Source: Hyphomicrobiales bacterium
Lineage (GTDB): Bacteria > Pseudomonadota > Alphaproteobacteria > Rhizobiales > JAJFHB01
Assembly (NCBI GenBank): GCA_021775755.1
Contig: JAJFHE010000066.1
Coordinates: 1 to 61,917, forward strand
Length of the DNA: 61,917 nucleotides
Direction: 5' to 3'
Positions 60,269 through 61,917 of the stretch are shown here, in pieces (the stretch's first letter is position 1; the number at the start of each line of letters is the position of its first letter). The notes beneath the pieces are model-generated. The model made no database searches. It saw only the letters and a program-made list of their open reading frames with translations, and was not told the DNA's origin. The position numbers and the translations under genes were made by a program.

Positions 60269-60527
60269 CGCGGATCCACTTTGTTCGCCGCCTCTCGCTT
60301 ATCAGCAATACGCGCTCAAAACTTCTCCCCGCCCCTTTGGCGCACGGGATCAGGGAAAATCGCGAAAAGGATGTTTTCGACTTTCGAGTTTACCGCGTGA
60401 TGGAAATTATCTACAGCACCCTAGCGCAGGTGACATGGGTGACGCTGTGTCACTAACGGCAGGATGGGCGCAGTCAGGGTGTCAGCCAGACGCGACAGAG
60501 TGATGACGGGGTCAAACCGGTAACGAT
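60269..60527. other. Gap between divergent unknown genes with a small palindrome
   Basis: This 259-base gap contains GTGAC-N5-GTCAC (60439-60453) and an overlapping GTGACA...TGTCAC pair (60430-60453), a possible regulator site for the DUF4336 gene. I see no RNA gene or promoter that I would trust. Confidence 0.35.
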
Positions 60528-61232
60528 ATGGCAGAAGCATCGACACTCTTGCAAATCGGCGACGGCATCTGGATTACAGAGGGCGATATCGTCGACTTCT
60601 ACAGCTTCGCCTATCCAACACGCAGCGTCATTATCCGCCTCGGCAACGGAGATTTATGGGTGTGGTCGCCGGTGAAACTGACGCCGGCGCTCAAGCACGG
60701 CGTCGACGAACTCGGGCCTGTCGCGCATCTCGTCAGTCCCAACAAGATCCACCATCTCTATCTGCAGGACTGGAACGAAGCCTACGCTAAGGCCAGGCTT
60801 TGGGGGCCACGCTCAACGATACGAAAACGGACCGACCTTTCTTTTCAGTCCGCACTCAACGACGATGCACCTCCTGATTGGCGCGGCGAGATCGATCAGG
60901 TCTGGTTTCGCGGCTCGTTCCTGCTCGATGAGGTCGAGTTTTTTCATCGCGCTTCACGCACGGCGATCATTACGGACTTCTCTCAAAGCTTCAGCGACCG
61001 GTTCCTGCGCGAGCACTGGCGCTGGTGGCAGCGGCCGATTGCGCGTTTGTGGAAGATCACAAAAGGCTTCGCGCCGCTTGAGGTGCGCCTGTCGTTCCTC
61101 GACCGCAAGGCCGCGCGCACTGCGCTTCAACGCTTGTTGTCGTGGGATGCGAAGCAGGTCATCGTGGCGCATGGCGACTGGAAACAGAGGGACGGCGCAG
61201 CCTATCTGAAACGCGCATTCAGCTGGGTCTAG
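60528..61232 (+). CDS. DUF4336-family protein (metallo-beta-lactamase-like)
   Basis: The 234-residue protein follows DUF4336: IWITEGDIVDFYSFAYPTRSVIIRL, then LVSPNKIHHLYLQDW with two His, then DEVEFFHRASRTAIITD and VIVAHGDW. It has the layout of a metal-binding hydrolase of the MBL type, with some usual ligands missing. Its substrate is unknown. It shows no clear ribosome site. Confidence 0.8.
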   Translation: MAEASTLLQIGDGIWITEGDIVDFYSFAYPTRSVIIRLGNGDLWVWSPVKLTPALKHGVDELGPVAHLVSPNKIHHLYLQDWNEAYAKARLWGPRSTIRKRTDLSFQSALNDDAPPDWRGEIDQVWFRGSFLLDEVEFFHRASRTAIITDFSQSFSDRFLREHWRWWQRPIARLWKITKGFAPLEVRLSFLDRKAARTALQRLLSWDAKQVIVAHGDWKQRDGAAYLKRAFSWV

Positions 61233-61333
61233 AGGATATGCAACAGATCTCCACAGTGCATAATGCGGGATAACGGACACGCCGACGGCGGCGCATCCGA
61301 CGCATCACCTTGAAGATAAGGCGGCGAAAATTC

Positions 61334-61810
61334 ATGCGCCTCCCGAGGCTCTTCCAACGCACCACGCAGGGCGATGACGACCGGACGCAGGAGCCTGTCT
61401 GCCGGTATTTCAAGTACGACGGACACAATTTCGGCGACAACCTGAACGATGTCCTGGTGCCGCGTCTGTTCAGCGTCGGAGAATTCGTACCACAAGGCAA
61501 GACGCTCCCGACCGGCACGCATATTGTCGCGATCGGAAGCATACTCAACGACTTGATCAGGCTCGATCAGCATTCCAATGTCGTTGTCTATGACGCGGGT
61601 GCTGGATACCGGCCCGCGGTTCAGAATTTGTCGAATTTTCATATCGTCTGCGTCATGGGACGGCTGACGTGCGCGCTTCTGGATCTCGAGAAGGCGCTGG
61701 GGGGTTGGCCGACAGCTCTTATACCAAGGGCGGCAATAATTGACCCGTTTCACCGGGATGATTTTACCCTCCCGCAAGGCGCGTACTGCGCCGCGGTACA
61801 GGTACCGTAA
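61334..61810 (+). CDS. Short polysaccharide pyruvyl transferase-like protein
   Basis: The 158-residue protein begins with the ExoV/pyruvyltransferase-like segment YFKYDGHNFGDNLNDVLVPRLF and has AIGSILNDLIRL and VVVYDAGAGY. Family members are about twice as long, so this is an N-terminal half that stops at TAA 61808-61810. The 3' remainder of the window does not continue the fold in any frame I could read. A truncated gene, a frameshift or a short family form are all possible. The start lacks a clear ribosome site. Confidence 0.55.
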   Translation: MRLPRLFQRTTQGDDDRTQEPVCRYFKYDGHNFGDNLNDVLVPRLFSVGEFVPQGKTLPTGTHIVAIGSILNDLIRLDQHSNVVVYDAGAGYRPAVQNLSNFHIVCVMGRLTCALLDLEKALGGWPTALIPRAAIIDPFHRDDFTLPQGAYCAAVQVP

Positions 61811-61917
61811 GCAGTACGCAACGCTGCGGGAGGGCAAAAGCACCCGGCCTGCGGTGGGCCATTCCGGCCCGTCGACCACGTTGCGGGCCTTGTCCGATAC
61901 ACCGCATCGCACTGCGG

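Noticed and set aside
1-61917. tRNA, rRNA, CRISPR array, insertion sequence, integrase or prophage genes
   Set aside because: I looked for their typical motifs and repeat patterns and found none; a tool-based scan could still reveal a missed tRNA or small RNA.

Overview
The window is GC-rich, densely coded DNA that looks chromosomal and most likely comes from an alphaproteobacterium of the Hyphomicrobiales/Rhodobacterales type. The evidence is the gene families and their order: a GlxBCD/N-methylglutamate block, a four-subunit sarcosine-oxidase-like operon, a periplasmic formate dehydrogenase cluster with DUF3305/DUF3306/DUF6352/DUF6505 companions, a DddQ-like cupin and a non-pyrrolysine MttB-family protein. 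I see no rRNA, tRNA, CRISPR array, insertion sequence or phage gene.

Layout. (1) 1-5361: the tail of an upstream gene, a NitT/TauT-type binding protein, an arginase-family ureohydrolase, a nickel/cobalt transporter, an EamA permease and a LysR regulator. This reads as a uptake, nickel supply and guanidino-hydrolysis module, possibly for free guanidine. (2) 5388-20776: a GntR regulator divergent from a FAD oxidoreductase, then a GlnT/GmaS-type glutamine synthetase, three glutamate-synthase-like subunits (MgsABC/GlxBCD type) and a small unknown protein. Next come an unknown gene on the other strand and an Amt-family transporter with a small membrane partner. Facing these is a beta-delta-alpha-gamma sarcosine oxidase/N-methylglutamate dehydrogenase operon. 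Together they match the gamma-glutamylmethylamide/N-methylglutamate route of methylamine use. (3) 21147-26147: a secreted protease, a DUF3144 protein, an alpha/beta hydrolase with a Rieske-like oxygenase whose cluster ligands look degenerate, and a periplasmic ankyrin protein. (4) 26128-42437: formate dehydrogenase FdhABC, its Tat-signal peptide protein and TorD-type chaperone, a WD40-cytochrome c fusion, several maturation-type unknowns, a polyferredoxin and MoaA. (5) 42520-61917: assorted metabolism and transport, including a small leaderless-looking ribbon-helix-helix operon, an operon-like run with a Rieske oxygenase and a DddQ-like DMSP-lyase-family cupin, a MarR/Tat-nitroreductase pair behind a three-half-site operator, a PLP lyase, the MttB-family methyltransferase and a short pyruvyltransferase-like gene near the right edge.

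How it works together (inference). Methylammonium enters through the Amt protein and is ligated to glutamate by the GS-like enzyme. MgsABC converts the amide to N-methylglutamate. The heterotetrameric oxidase/dehydrogenase, with its folate domain, releases a C1 unit. Formate derived from that C1 unit would be oxidised by periplasmic FdhABC, with electrons leaving through cytochrome b and perhaps the WD40-cytochrome c. The guanidine-type module and the MttB protein extend the theme of small methylated or guanidino nitrogen compounds. Substrate assignments rest on family and context, not on experiment.
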